Positions 37,488 to 47,442 of a stretch of DNA of 64,000 nt are shown piece by piece. The notes beneath the pieces were generated by a model. It was not told where the DNA came from, did no database searches, and saw only the letters and a list, made by a program, of their open reading frames with translations. Source of the stretch: Siphonodentalium dalli (taxonomy: Eukaryota > Mollusca > Scaphopoda > Gadilida > Siphonodentaliidae); contig CP136067.1 in NCBI GenBank assembly GCA_032622095.1, positions 83,106,705 to 83,170,704 on the forward strand, read 5' to 3'. A program made the position numbers and the translations under genes. Position 1 is the stretch's first letter. The number at the start of each line of letters is the position of its first letter.

Positions 37488-38640
37488 ATGAAGGTCCCAT
37501 CCGATTCAAACTGCATAGAAACTGCAGAGCCAAATCCAAAGGTCGAGTGTAAGGTGTTCGACGGAGGTGCTCTGATACATTTACTGACACCTGAAGTCGG
37601 GCTTACCTTCTCAATGTATATCAGCACAAAGTTTATTCCATATGTTATGATGCAGCTCGCAGATTGTAGAAGTACTGACTTGGTTTTGGACAGGTAAATA
37701 TAGGGTAGTATCGAAACAGGAACGTGAGAGAAACGTGGTTGTGGCATTCGAGGTAAGGTTGGGGCTTACTTCAAAAAATCAACCGAATTGGAATGACTTT
37801 CTCAGAAACACCACAACAGGCAAGAATTGTTTGCATTGGTCAATGAATGTCTCTTTAAATTGGAAACCCTAACAGGGAAAACCATCTTCGTAACGGAGGA
37901 TGGTGACACCGTCCAAATGTGTAACCTATACTCTTTGGATATACGTATGAAGAAGCTGACAGTAGATTAGTCGGACATATATCTCATATGCTACACACTC
38001 ATTATTCATCGATTATTGTTCGTACTGTTGACAAGGATATTATCGTGATTCTGTTGTGACATCTGCATGTTATGCTACTCCAATGCAAAGATTTGAAACT
38101 GTGTCTCTCGGCAAGTCTAAATCCCATGTTATCCGCAACATAGTTGATATGTACAATTCAATTGGGGTCAGAAAAAAATTCAACTTTGCTTCCAATATTA
38201 CATAATTTCCATGCGATATCAGGATGCGACTCAACTTCCTTTTTCTTTGGTAAGGGCAAGCGCACATTTTGGGATGATTGAAAAGCTTACCCATGGCTAA
38301 CAGAATGCTTGATGTCAATTACGAGGAATCCTTTTGTGGTACTTAATGTTCCATCACCACTATTTGTGTGTATTTAGCATTTCGTCGTGATTGTTTATGA
38401 CAAATCTGCGAACATGACCTCAGTTAATGAAGATAGACATGAAATGTTCAGCAAAGGCCGTGCACACGAACAGTTACCACCAAAGAAATCGTGCTACTAG
38501 TATATATCAGGTTGGTATATGGACTGTAAGCCCCATAATAGATGCAAAGTGTCCAGCATCTGACTCACTGGGGGAAAACTATTTCACAAGAATCGATTCT
38601 ATCGCCTTTCTGGTTCTGTCTCTATCGAACTAAGTCCCGA
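37488..38640 (+). pseudogene. Transposon-derived ORF, more complete copy
   Basis: The first 69 codons (37488-37697) are open and include CKVFDGGALIHLLTP and FIPYVMMQL. After a stop the text continues with EKRGCGIRGKV, QELFALVNECLFKLE, EEADSRLVGHISHM (about 37956), IIVRTVDKDIIVILL (about 38015), CDSTSFFFGKGKRTFW (about 38230), HFVVIVYDKSANMTSVNE (about 38380) and RHEMFSKGRAHEQLPPKK (about 38435). I remember this block order from uncharacterised transposon-borne proteins that are common in marine invertebrates; I cannot name the enzyme. Several stops and frame changes show it is dead. Its start may lie a little upstream of 37488. Confidence 0.6.
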
Positions 38641-39191
38641 CTCTTTCGCGATTTAAAACAAATATTTTCAAAGTTTTGACCGCCATTTATACACTAAATA
38701 TCAAAACAGAACTATTTTCTAAACAAATATCCGTAGATTAGGTCTTTGCTCGTTCTTATTGATGATAATAATGCGAAATCAGCAATTTTGTGCACACTTA
38801 GAGGCATAATGCATTTTTGTGCATTTCCTATTTAAATTAAGCAGCAATTTGATAAGTTTATCGGCCTTGACACTTTTAGTTGGGCTGGAACATATATCTC
38901 TGTATGATCGAACACTATAATAACCACATTTTCTATCATAAAACCTGACAAGTTCCAGCCCAAATTGAATGTGATAAAATCTGAGCATCAAACTGCTGCT
39001 TAATTCTCGTGGGAAATACACTCAAATGCACGTCTCTAAATGTGCACAACAAGCATCCGATTTTGCACAAACAAAGACCGAATCTGTCGATTGTTATTGG
39101 AGAATACTTTCTGTATTGACAGTCAGTGTATAAACAACCTATCAAAACCTATCGAATATTTTTTTAACAAACCGCGAAAGAGTCGGAACTT
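38633..39191. mobile_element. Nested foldback element with terminal inverted repeats
   Basis: The ends are GTCCCGACTCTTTCGCG (starting about 38634) and CGCGAAAGAGTCGGAAC (ending about 39189), near-perfect inverses. Inside, AGTTGGGCTGGAACA (about 38878) pairs with AAGTTCCAGCCCAAATT (about 38950), and the surrounding 100 bp also pair loosely, giving a foldback about 560 bp long. It has no counterpart in the left arm, so it inserted after the inverted duplication. No transposase is present. Confidence 0.7.
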
Positions 39192-39522
39192 AATTTGATG
39201 GAGACGGAACCGGAAGGGTGATATAATTGATTCTGGTGAAACAGTCCCCCCCCCCCAATGTGACTCCTTCTGGTGGATATAATGATTATTTTGTTCCTGT
39301 ATGGATGACAACCACAGAAGTGGCGAGAGTGTGCACCGAATTGAATAACTGTGTTTGCAAATCGGTTTGTTTCAGGTGCAAATGTTCAAAAAGCAAACTT
39401 CCATGTACGTAGTTGTGCAGATGTGGTTGTGAGTAGTGAATTGTCAATTCAATTTATTAAAACAAAGTGTATTTTAATATTTGCTGATTCCGTCTTCCCA
39501 CAACATGGCCCCATGGAGTATA

Positions 39523-39648
39523 TCCCAGCAACAATAGAACATACAAAATTATACATATGCATATATATGCAATACATTGCACACTAATGTATATACTGTT
39601 GAATATGTGCTATTCGCATGATTGCTTCATGTTCTGTTGCGGGAATAA
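39523..39648. repeat. Second nested foldback insertion in the right arm
   Basis: TCCCAGCAACAATAGAACAT near 39523 pairs with CATGTTCTGTTGCGGGA near 39632. The centre contains ATATGCATATATATGC. The left arm lacks this segment, so it is a later insertion. Exact ends are uncertain. Confidence 0.5.
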
Positions 39649-40665
39649 TTGAGGACACTATATGATACAAGGAAATAATATTATTTCTTATTCCGAACTC
39701 AAATATACTTTCGAGTATATGCTTCAATCATTTTGTGTATAATTTGACATAAAACACTGAATTTAAGTATTGGTAATTTGAATACGAGGCCTGATGATGA
39801 AGATATGTTGCAGAATACCTTCCATATGTTCTTGTTTTTTGAGAACCAAACTGAGTTTGAAGAATATGGGGTCTGTCGTTTAGTGTTTCCTAAATTCGTG
39901 GTAAATCCACTACTAAATTGATTTTTTATTCGTAAACATCTCGACATACAAAGTTGTATTCAATTGATCCAACCATATAGTAGTGTCGTAAATAGAATTG
40001 GTGACATTAGTGTCATTCACGGTTGGTTATTAAGCATTTACAGAATTAAACACAGTCTGAGAATATTTTCATTCATTTTATATAGCACATATTCTATCTC
40101 ACATTACTACCAGAACGAACAATACTACTTCACCTTTAATGTGCATGACTTTTCCACAGAAGTTATCACATCAAATAATGAACACATAGTTGATATCTTC
40201 CTTTATATTATCTCGAAAATTGTAAAGTATTTAATAACAAAATAATGAAAAAACCCAATTTCTCATGTTTTGGCCGCCATTTTGGCATCCATCTTGAATA
40301 ATTGTGGCCATTTTTCAACTAAGAGTCAAGGTTGTTATTCTATAAACACCATTATTATACAATGTGGGGAAATTCATCATGTTTACCATATCAAATCGGG
40401 AAGCAGATCTATTAGGTGTGCCACCGTCAAACTGGCGGCCATCTTGGACGCCATCTTGAATTTTCGGCTCTACGTCGGTCAAAAAGTTGGTTCTTGAGAA
40501 AATTCCTAGACTAGAGATGCTGTCCTACAAGATACTAAAAAATGGCGCTTTTATCCGACTTGTATCGATCCGAGCATTTTTTGTCGCTAACTGCCTACAC
40601 TATTATGAGTACGCTTGAATCTTTTCGCAACATCAAAGCCGTTGAGCGAAATAGGTAATTATATT

Positions 40666-41004
40666 ACCCGCCGTGGGAGTGAGACAACACGTCATTATAT
40701 TATCACCTATATTGTTAAAACCGTGCGAATAGATAACATATCGAATTGGTATAATATTATTATGCAGTTAATTAATATGATATGGAGGATATGAATGGGT
40801 GTGAATTAACTGCCAGATATACGTCCAATGATTGACCTATCAACTAACGGCCTAATCATATTATACCAGTGTGCTAATTCAAACTGGCTCACAAGAAATG
40901 TGCGATATGGAACAAAAGCCCAATTTACAGACACATATTGACAAAGCAAATATTCCCAAACATACAGGGACACAAAGGTTGGAGGGGCAAACACACTTCC
41001 ATAT
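40666..41004. other. Unassigned spacer
   Basis: A/T-rich DNA between the giant inverted repeat and the minus-strand retrotransposon. No feature supported. Confidence 0.5.
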
Positions 41005-41157
41005 TATTATTATTATATCTTTATTTCCTCCAGATATTGAAGATTTTACAAAGAATATAACATTGTTATGCACAACATAATGAATAGATATCATAATTAA
41101 ATTTTATAGAAACAACACAAATAAATATGATAAGCAAGACGTATTTACATTTCTACA

Positions 41158-41537
41158 ATGGTGGATATACTGACGACGACGATGATGATGATGATGATTT
41201 GGATGATGTTGAGAACGACGACGTTGATCGATGATGACGATGTTAATGTTGAACGTGAGGAAGAAGATGACTATATTGATGATGATGATAATGATGATGA
41301 TGACGATGATGATGATGTACATGATGATGAAGATGATGTTGAAGATGAGGAAATTAGATTATGACGATGACGTCAATGATGACGGTGGCGATGACGACGA
41401 TGAAGATTATGATGATGACATGGACGACGGCGATGATGATGACGATGATTATGTCGATGGTGGTGACGACGACGACGATGATGATAATGATGATGATGAT
41501 GATGATGACGGGCTGACTGATTTGTATTATTCAATGG
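41158..41537 (-). repeat. (ATC)n microsatellite inside the retrotransposon 3' region
   Basis: About 380 bp of imperfect GAT/GAC triplets (ATC/GTC on the minus strand). On the plus strand it gives long Asp-rich open frames and on the minus strand His-rich ones; these are artefacts of the triplet period. It begins about 30 bp after the minus-strand ORF stop. Confidence 0.9.
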
Positions 41538-41539
41538 AC

Positions 41540-43026
41540 TAGGAAATATTTCTCTGCAAGAGTGCATTGTACCACATCCATAAATTGGCAGTAATCGTTA
41601 CCATGAAGTCCAGAAAGACGTCTATATCATCAACTGCTGTACACATATCACCAGTAATATGAGTCAAATGAAGCAAGATCATTTCGTCCATTGAAAGATC
41701 ATCAATCTTGATAAACATTCTACGCCATAACGATCAATAATATCAAAAAACATATTATTCCGTAGTGATGTCAGGGAACTGCATTCAATGAGAACGTGCC
41801 GTACTTTATCAAGGTACATTTTATAGCAGTTAGGGCACTGGATTAGTGCTTCGTTTAAGTACGTTGTTGCATCGATCACAAGAGCTGTGGTTAGATAGGA
41901 ATGTCTATTATGTGAAAATTTTCGACAGAGTCGCCAAAGATCAGACATGTTTAGGTTGTCATGTACATTCCGAAACCGATTGAATGATGGGTCAATTTCC
42001 GTTCTAATTTTCCAATCTGACTCGGTTGTGTTTCGAATATTATTTCTCGTTAGCGCCTTCCGCGACTCTTTCGAGAGAAATACGCCAGACCTGATGTACT
42101 CATATACTGCATCAGTCAAGTTGTATTTCACGAGTAATGAAAATACTTCGCCAATAAAAGTTGTTGTCGGGTTCTGTGAGTAAACGTAATCAAACAGCCT
42201 AGTTTCAAAGATTGTTTTACAAGCCTTTCCAGGCGTTAGTCGACAAAGGGCTCCAAAGAGTGAAATTTTTCTGGCATCAATACTAACTTGAAGTGGATAT
42301 GTTCCTAGCAGGCCAGTAACGACATCGGTCCTGCATCGGGCAGGTAGGCCCTGAATACGCTTCAAGCAAAATCTGTGAACTCTTTCGAGCTTGATCAAGT
42401 TAGAGGCTGATAAGCCACAGAGAAATTCTGAACCGTAAAGTCCACGAGAAAGTACCACTGATTTATATATTACCATTGAACTCTGAGGTGTTATGCCTCC
42501 TGCGTACGTATACCAGCAGTGCTTAACATAAGATATGTCGATGGAATATTTGAGCTGACACTTTCTGTAAGAGTGTTTGGAAAGTCACTTTTGTGTAATG
42601 GTATGCCCAGGTGCGTGACTGAATCCGTTTTATTAACTGCTATGCCATTTAGCATCCATGTGCGATTGATAGAGGCGTATTTAGATTTCTCATTGAAGAT
42701 AATTACCTGACATTTCTGTTGGTTATACATAAATCGCCATTTTTTACTGTAATTGCCACATATATTACACATTTTTTGTATGCCATATGATGAAAGCGAG
42801 AGGAGGGTCATATCATCTGCCTGTGTGGGAGACGAGCAGTTGATATCTCGCAGCCTGAAACCAAAGTTCGAGTGTTCGAGCTCATTGAGCAAACTGTCTA
42901 TGTAGATGGCGTAGAAAATCGGAGCGAGGGTACTTCCCTGCCTTGTTCCCTGGCTAATAGATATTATACGTGATGTAAGATTTTCGTGGCGTATATTGCA
43001 GCTCACGCCAGTTAAGAATTGTTTAA
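41540..43026 (-). pseudogene. RT C-terminal half, two frame changes
   Basis: On the minus strand: FLTGVSC, SQGTRQGSTLAPIFYAIYID, PTQADDMTLLSL (ADD active site), THLGIPL, then a frame change near 42510-42525. After it come AGGITPQ, MVIYKSVVLSRGLYGSEFLC, GLPARCRTDVVTGLLGTYPL and the knuckle CPNCYKMYLDKVRHVLIEC (about 41838-41782). A second frame change near 41690 leads to LHLTHITGDM...NLWMWYNALLQ and a TAG at 41540-41542. These align block by block with the plus-strand copies (for example LPMRIRAEIVLGLLWCFPI). Everything upstream of the GTRQGS region is absent. Confidence 0.75.
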
Positions 43027-43200
43027 CGCCAGTTAAAATAGTCACATCTGCTAAAACCGCAATAAACAGAAAAAATATTAAAATATAGGCATATTTCGTT
43101 CTTATACCGATCATATATAATATATCGTAAATAGTATTATATTGTCAAGTTCGTACGATGTGTTAGTAAACAAAAGCCATGTTATGTTTACAGTACAGTG
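43026..43200. repeat. Dispersed repeat shared with 55650-56060
   Basis: The minus strand from about 43115 reads GATCGGTATAAGAACG...CTATATTTTA.TATT.TTTCTGTTTAT, matching the plus strand at about 55963-56010. The plus strand at 43140-43185 (TATTGTCAAGTTCGTACGATG...GTAAACAAAAGCC) matches 55676-55720. The hydrophobic N-terminal residues that an open frame would add to the RT here (MIGIRTKYAYILIFFLF) come from this repeat and are not part of the enzyme. Confidence 0.55.
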
Positions 43201-43558
43201 AGTAAAGAGTATGCGATAAGAAAAACACTCAACACCGGGGATATCCCATTAATGGAACCTTGGTTGAAATTGCCACCAAGTTGTTTGGAAGATACTGACA
43301 TAGCGCTCGCTAATCCTCGCCACTCAAGATGCCAGTGTTGAATGGGTCACCGTGAATCACTCTCCTAAAAAGTCGTCACGGATTTGAGTGTTCCGCTTAT
43401 CACTCACTCTTTACGTGCTGTATAAAAACAAACGCTCGGCTCACACAAAGTGTGTTTTGTGGAAATATGGCATTCATAATATCATTATGCTGTACTATTA
43501 CTATATTCGTAAGAAATTTTTCATAATATGGAAACTGTTACTTCTAAATTATAACCGA
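43201..43558. other. Unassigned spacer
   Basis: No gene or repeat boundary recognised. A small inverted pairing of ATCACTC / GAGTGAT phrases around 43350-43410 may belong to the neighbouring dispersed repeat. Confidence 0.4.
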
Positions 43559-44132
43559 CTAGAAGGTGACCCGACTTCGTCCGGGCTTGGACCTTGAACT
43601 GTCCATTTTGAATGTCAAGGTCAAGTGGGGTCACGATTTGACCAGTCCAAAACACTGCCCGGACAAAAGTACCCGACAAACGTGCCCGTCGAATCCATCC
43701 GGTTTTACCCGATTTGACATTGAATTGATCACTTTGAAGGTCCAGGTCGGGGTCACGATTTGACCCGTCCAAAACACTCAGCGGACAAAAGTAACCCTAT
43801 GTATCAAATTTCGTCGAAATCCCATCAAAACTCGCGATTTGACCTTGAAATGACCCGATATCAAGGTCAAGGTCACGTCGCACGGGCAAATGAATATGCT
43901 TATGAGACTCCCCATACGAAAGTATCCTCACATACCAAGTTTTGTCGAAATCCCGTGATATTCGGGCGTTTGACCTTGAACTGACACGATTTCAAGGTCA
44001 AGGTCACGTCGCACGGGCAAATTAATAGGCCTATGTCACTCGCCGGCCGAAAATACCCCAACATACCAAGTTTCATCGAAATCGGCCGTTTTCGAGTCCA
44101 TCGATTACAGACAGATCTTCCAAAATATATAA
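43559..44132 (-). mobile_element. Helitron-like element, minus strand
   Basis: The 3' terminus is CTAG at 43559-43562, preceded (on the minus strand) by the hairpin AGCCCGGACGAAGTCGGGT. The body carries the GGGTCAAATCGTGACC and CGATTTCGATGAAACTTGG phrases of the elements at 1037 and 3649. The 5' end near 44132 (ATATATAATAG on the plus strand) has lost a few bases at the junction with the next element. Non-autonomous. Confidence 0.55.
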
Positions 44133-44560
44133 TAGCCGATGAGCCCGACGTTGTCCGGGCTATTCAAAAACCAAATTTCAAATCTATAGCTTCACCCGTT
44201 TCCGAGATCTCTTCAAAAACCAAATTTCAAGTCGATAGCTCTACCCGTTTCAGAGATCTGGTCTGCGCATGCGCGAAGCTGGCGTCGCACGGGCTCAGCG
44301 ACCCGATAAAATTCGTATCCGGGGCAAGATACATTGACATAGCAAATTTCAAGTCGATAGCTCCACCCGTTTCCGAGATCTCGTCTGCGCATGCGCTGCA
44401 CGGGCGTCGCACGGGCTCACCAATACGACAACGACCACCGCCTGGTCAAACTACACACACGTACCAAGTTTCGTCCCGATCGGTCGAGAATCGTAGATTT
44501 GTATTAAGGACAGACAGACAGACAGACAAACAGACAGAGGTCTTCAAAATATATATGAGA
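44133..44560 (-). mobile_element. Helitron-like element with 122-bp satellite, minus strand
   Basis: The 3' hairpin region is at 44135-44165 and the 5' TC corresponds to GA at 44559-44560. It carries two GCGCATGCGC palindromes (near 44267 and 44388) and the same TTTGTCTGT-type 5' leader as the element at 459-1036. The next element's CTAG follows immediately at 44561. Confidence 0.55.
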
Positions 44561-44992
44561 CTAGCCGATGAGCCCGACGTTGTCCGGGCTATTCAAAAAC
44601 CAAATTTCAAGTCGATAGCTCCACCCGTTTCCGATATCTGGTCTGCGCATGCGCGAAGCTGGCGTCGCACGGGCTCGGCGACCCGATAAAATTCGTATCC
44701 GGGGCATGATACATTCACATACCAAATTTCAAGTCGATAGCTCCACCCGTTTCCGAGATCTCGTCTGCGCATGCGCGAAGCTGGCGTCGCACGGGCTCGG
44801 CGACCCGATAAAATTCGTATCCGGGGCAAGATACATTCACATACCAAATTTCAAGTCGATAGCTCAACCCGTTTCCGAGATCTCGTCTGCGCATGCGCGA
44901 AGCTGGCGTCGCACGGGCTCGGCGACCCGATAAAATTCTTATTCGGGGCAAGATACATTCACATACCAAATTTCAAGTCGATAGCTCCACCT
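44561..44992 (-). mobile_element. Helitron-like element, satellite array, 5' end missing
   Basis: CTAG at 44561-44564 and hairpin at 44571-44590 mark the 3' end. The body is three 122-bp units (GCGCATGCGC near 44645, 44767, 44889). It stops mid-unit at 44992 where the next CTAG begins, with no TC end, so it is truncated or recombined. Confidence 0.5.
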
Positions 44993-45294
44993 AGCCGATG
45001 AGCCCGACGTTGTCCGGGCTATTCATCCGGGCTATTCAAAAACCAAATTTCAAGTCGATAGCTCCACCCGTTTCCGAGATCTCGTCTGCGCATGCGCGAA
45101 GCTGACGTCGCACGGGCTCGGTGACCCGATAAAATTCGTATCCGGGGCAAGATACATTCACATACCAAATTTCAAGTCGATAGCTCCACCCGTTTCCGAG
45201 ATCTCGTCTGCGCATGCGCGAAGCAGGCGCCGCACGGGCTCGCCAATACGACAACGTTCACCGCCTGGTCAAACTACACTCACGTACCAAGATT
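44993..45294 (-). mobile_element. Helitron-like element, truncated
   Basis: CTAG at 44993-44996 and a hairpin followed by two 122-bp units (GCGCATGCGC near 45088 and 45210). The 5' leader is cut at about 45294 where a different repeat (ATGGCGGC-rich) begins. Confidence 0.5.
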
Positions 45295-46690
45295 CGCCCC
45301 CCAGGACTCAACTTCACCCCACTAATTTTCTTCTTTAATGTCTCCTCTAATTTTTTTCACTTGTTAACAAGAAAAAAAAGTGGCCGCAGAGACACCAGAC
45401 AAGATGGCGTCCATCATGGCGCCATTTAAAAAAATGCACCAGGTCTCTTTGATTGTCGTTATAGTAAAGATGATATCACATGCGGTCTTGTTTTCCGCTC
45501 GATTCGTTATGCTAATAAACAACCCTTACAATTTAGCCAAAAATCCGACACCAGAATCCAATATGGCGGCCAAGATGGCCGCCGAAATGTGAAAATATGC
45601 TATTTTTCTGACATGTTACCACATTTCGTTTGTCTCTGTGGGAAAATGTTGGCATCTTTGCGTCATGTTATACATTTATCGTATAGAGGAGTCATTGGCG
45701 AACACATGGGGACCATAATATACATTCATTGCGGGATGTTTTTGTCCGATTTCACGTTTTCCCAAAAGCCGGTATAATAGGTCAAAGCCGAATCTACGTT
45801 AATAACGCGATGTAATGTTTCGAATCAATGAATGTTATTCCTATTATAACAACACCCATGCATATATATGTGCAGGAGATACTCGAGCTAGGATACCTCT
45901 TATACCTGAGTTGAGGAATATTTACCCAAATCCAAGATGGCGGCCAAAATGGCCAACAGAAATAAAAAATCGGCGAAAATCGCCGATTTTAACATCAGTG
46001 AGCATTATTGTCATGAAAACTCCACACCTGTTTACTATTGTGAGTTGGGAACACTTAGGCGAAGAACTTTCCTTGTACCATATCCAAATAAAAGTCCCCC
46101 AAATCCAAAATGGCGCCCACAATGGCGGGCAGATTTTGAAAAATCACCGAAATTCCCTCATAGTCACATCATTGGGCATTATTGTTGAGACAACTCCATC
46201 CATGCTTACAGTTGAGTTGGAAATACTGAGGTGAAGTAATTACCTTACATCTCATGCAAGAAATTGTTTTTCAAATCGAAGATGGCTGCCAAAATGGCGA
46301 CCGAAATTTGAAAACACGCCTACATTCCTTTACTTTCTTAGGATTGGCGTTATTGTTTCGCGATTTCTACCCACCATTACATGTTGATATGTATGAATTA
46401 TTCATTAAGGTTTGGTAAGTGATACTCACAGTCAATGTGGCGGCCAAACTGGCGGCCAGAAATTGAAAAGGAGCCGATATTATCACATACTAATTTCAAC
46501 TTTTTGTCATAATATCGATTTGTATGGACGAAACGGTACATAATATAAGCCATCTATTAGTTCCAACGTAAGTCGTAGCCTTTTGGAAGGATGAAAACCC
46601 ACAATCGCGATGTGGCATTTCAAAATCCATTCTCCACTAAGGGCTCACACTGGCCGTAACCGTATGTAGGTGCGCCGAATAGTCATATTA
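45295..46690 (+). repeat. ATGGCGGC-rich repeat, copy A (longest)
   Basis: A 1.4-kb block in which paired AAGATGGCGGCC / AAAATGGC motifs occur at about 45401, 45561, 45934, 46107, 46279 and 46435, each 150-190 bp (or twice that) apart. It looks like six or more diverged tandem units. Its first 700 bp recur at 50469-51174 and its last 480 bp recur inverted at 49258-49743, which defines it as one repeat family. The frames of 60-140 codons in it are not conserved between copies beyond DNA similarity, and I do not call them genes. Confidence 0.65.
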
Positions 46691-46769
46691 TGACTTCCAA
46701 TAATCAAAACAACAGTACCTGAGCCACATTCAGCATTATCTAGACCCGTTTCCGTCTCTTCGTCAGATT

Positions 46770-47387
46770 AATCTAACGACCGAGCCGATTTCGATGAAAC
46801 TTGGTATGTGGGGGTATTTTCTGTCGGGAAGTGGCATAGGCCTATTAATTTTCAGATCCGAGCTCAACTTTTCACGTGCCGAGGTCAAATCTGTTTGTAC
46901 GCCGTTTTGCGCTAATATATTTCAGTTCGGTGCTCACAAATCGATTCTATATAGCGCGAATAATAAATTGCCAGTCATATAATTTGCACGGTTAGAATCT
47001 GTGGCGCTTCATCTTTCCAATGATGTATCACACGCCTGTGTACGTTTAAAGTTTCTACCTTAATTATCGGGAAGAACGCAGGACCATGCTTCGCTCATCG
47101 AAAAACATATATTACGCCATCAACAGATCGTGACGTGATCGCGTTAACTCATCAAAGGCCGAGGTATCCGCAAATGACATTGGGCTATATATCTCGCAAC
47201 GGGTGGAGCTATCGACTTGAAATCTGGTATGTGAATGTATCTTGCCCCGGATACGAATTTTATCGGGTCGCCAAGCCCGTGCGACGCCAGCTTCGCGCAT
47301 GCGCAGACCAGATCTCGGAAACGGGTGGAGCTATCGACTTGAAATTTGGTTTTTGAATAGCCCGGACGAAGTCGGGTCACCTTCTAG
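46770..47387 (+). mobile_element. Helitron-like element, 5'-truncated
   Basis: Starts inside the body phrase CCGATTTCGATGAAACTTGG (46783) and continues to one and a half satellite units (GCGCATGCGC near 47297). The hairpin AGCCCGGACGAAGTCGGGT is at 47359-47377 and CTAG at 47384-47387. The 5' TC leader is missing where it joins the ATGGCGGC-rich repeat. Confidence 0.55.
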
Positions 47388-47411
47388 TCTATTATATATT
47401 TGTGGAAGATC

Positions 47412-47442
<31 letters not shown>

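Larger units (their letters stand above)
37900..40665 (+). repeat. Right arm of the giant inverted repeat
   Basis: Reverse complement of 35717-37440, lengthened by two nested insertions (38633-39191 and about 39523-39648). The arm runs outward from the central spacer through the transposon ORF to the terminal AAGATGG-rich segment near 40435-40460. The outer boundary is fuzzy. Together the two arms plus about 460 bp of spacer make a near-palindrome of almost 5 kb. Confidence 0.75.
41005..43026 (-). mobile_element. 5'-truncated non-LTR retrotransposon, same family as at 12.4-20.7 kb
   Basis: The minus strand reads RT (from about 43026), zinc knuckle, C terminus (stop at 41540), an (ATC)n-rich 3' region, then CTGGAGGAAATAAAGATAT and an (AAT)n tail ending near 41005. 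The 3' signature matches CTGGTGGGAAATAAAGATAT at the end of the plus-strand element, defining a family 3' terminus with a microsatellite tail. The protein is clearly homologous but diverged from the tandem-array copies, so it represents a separate, older insertion or another subfamily. Confidence 0.75.

Noticed and set aside
41158-41542. Asp-rich (plus) and His-rich (minus) open frames
   Set aside because: Translation of a GAT/GAC microsatellite; any frame is open.
42491-43114. Signal-peptide-like N terminus (MIGIRTKYAYILIFFLF) on the RT
   Set aside because: The residues come from an adjacent dispersed repeat that also occurs at 55.9-56.0 kb.
44593-45254. Overlapping frames with MREAGVARARRPDKIRIRG-type peptides as a repeat protein family
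   Set aside because: They arise from the GC-rich 122-bp satellite on both strands, start at the same internal triplet and end at unit junctions; no conserved domain.
45815-46234. A 139-codon frame in the ATGGCGGC-rich repeat
   Set aside because: The corresponding frame is disrupted in the second copy and the DNA is composed of short diverged tandem units.
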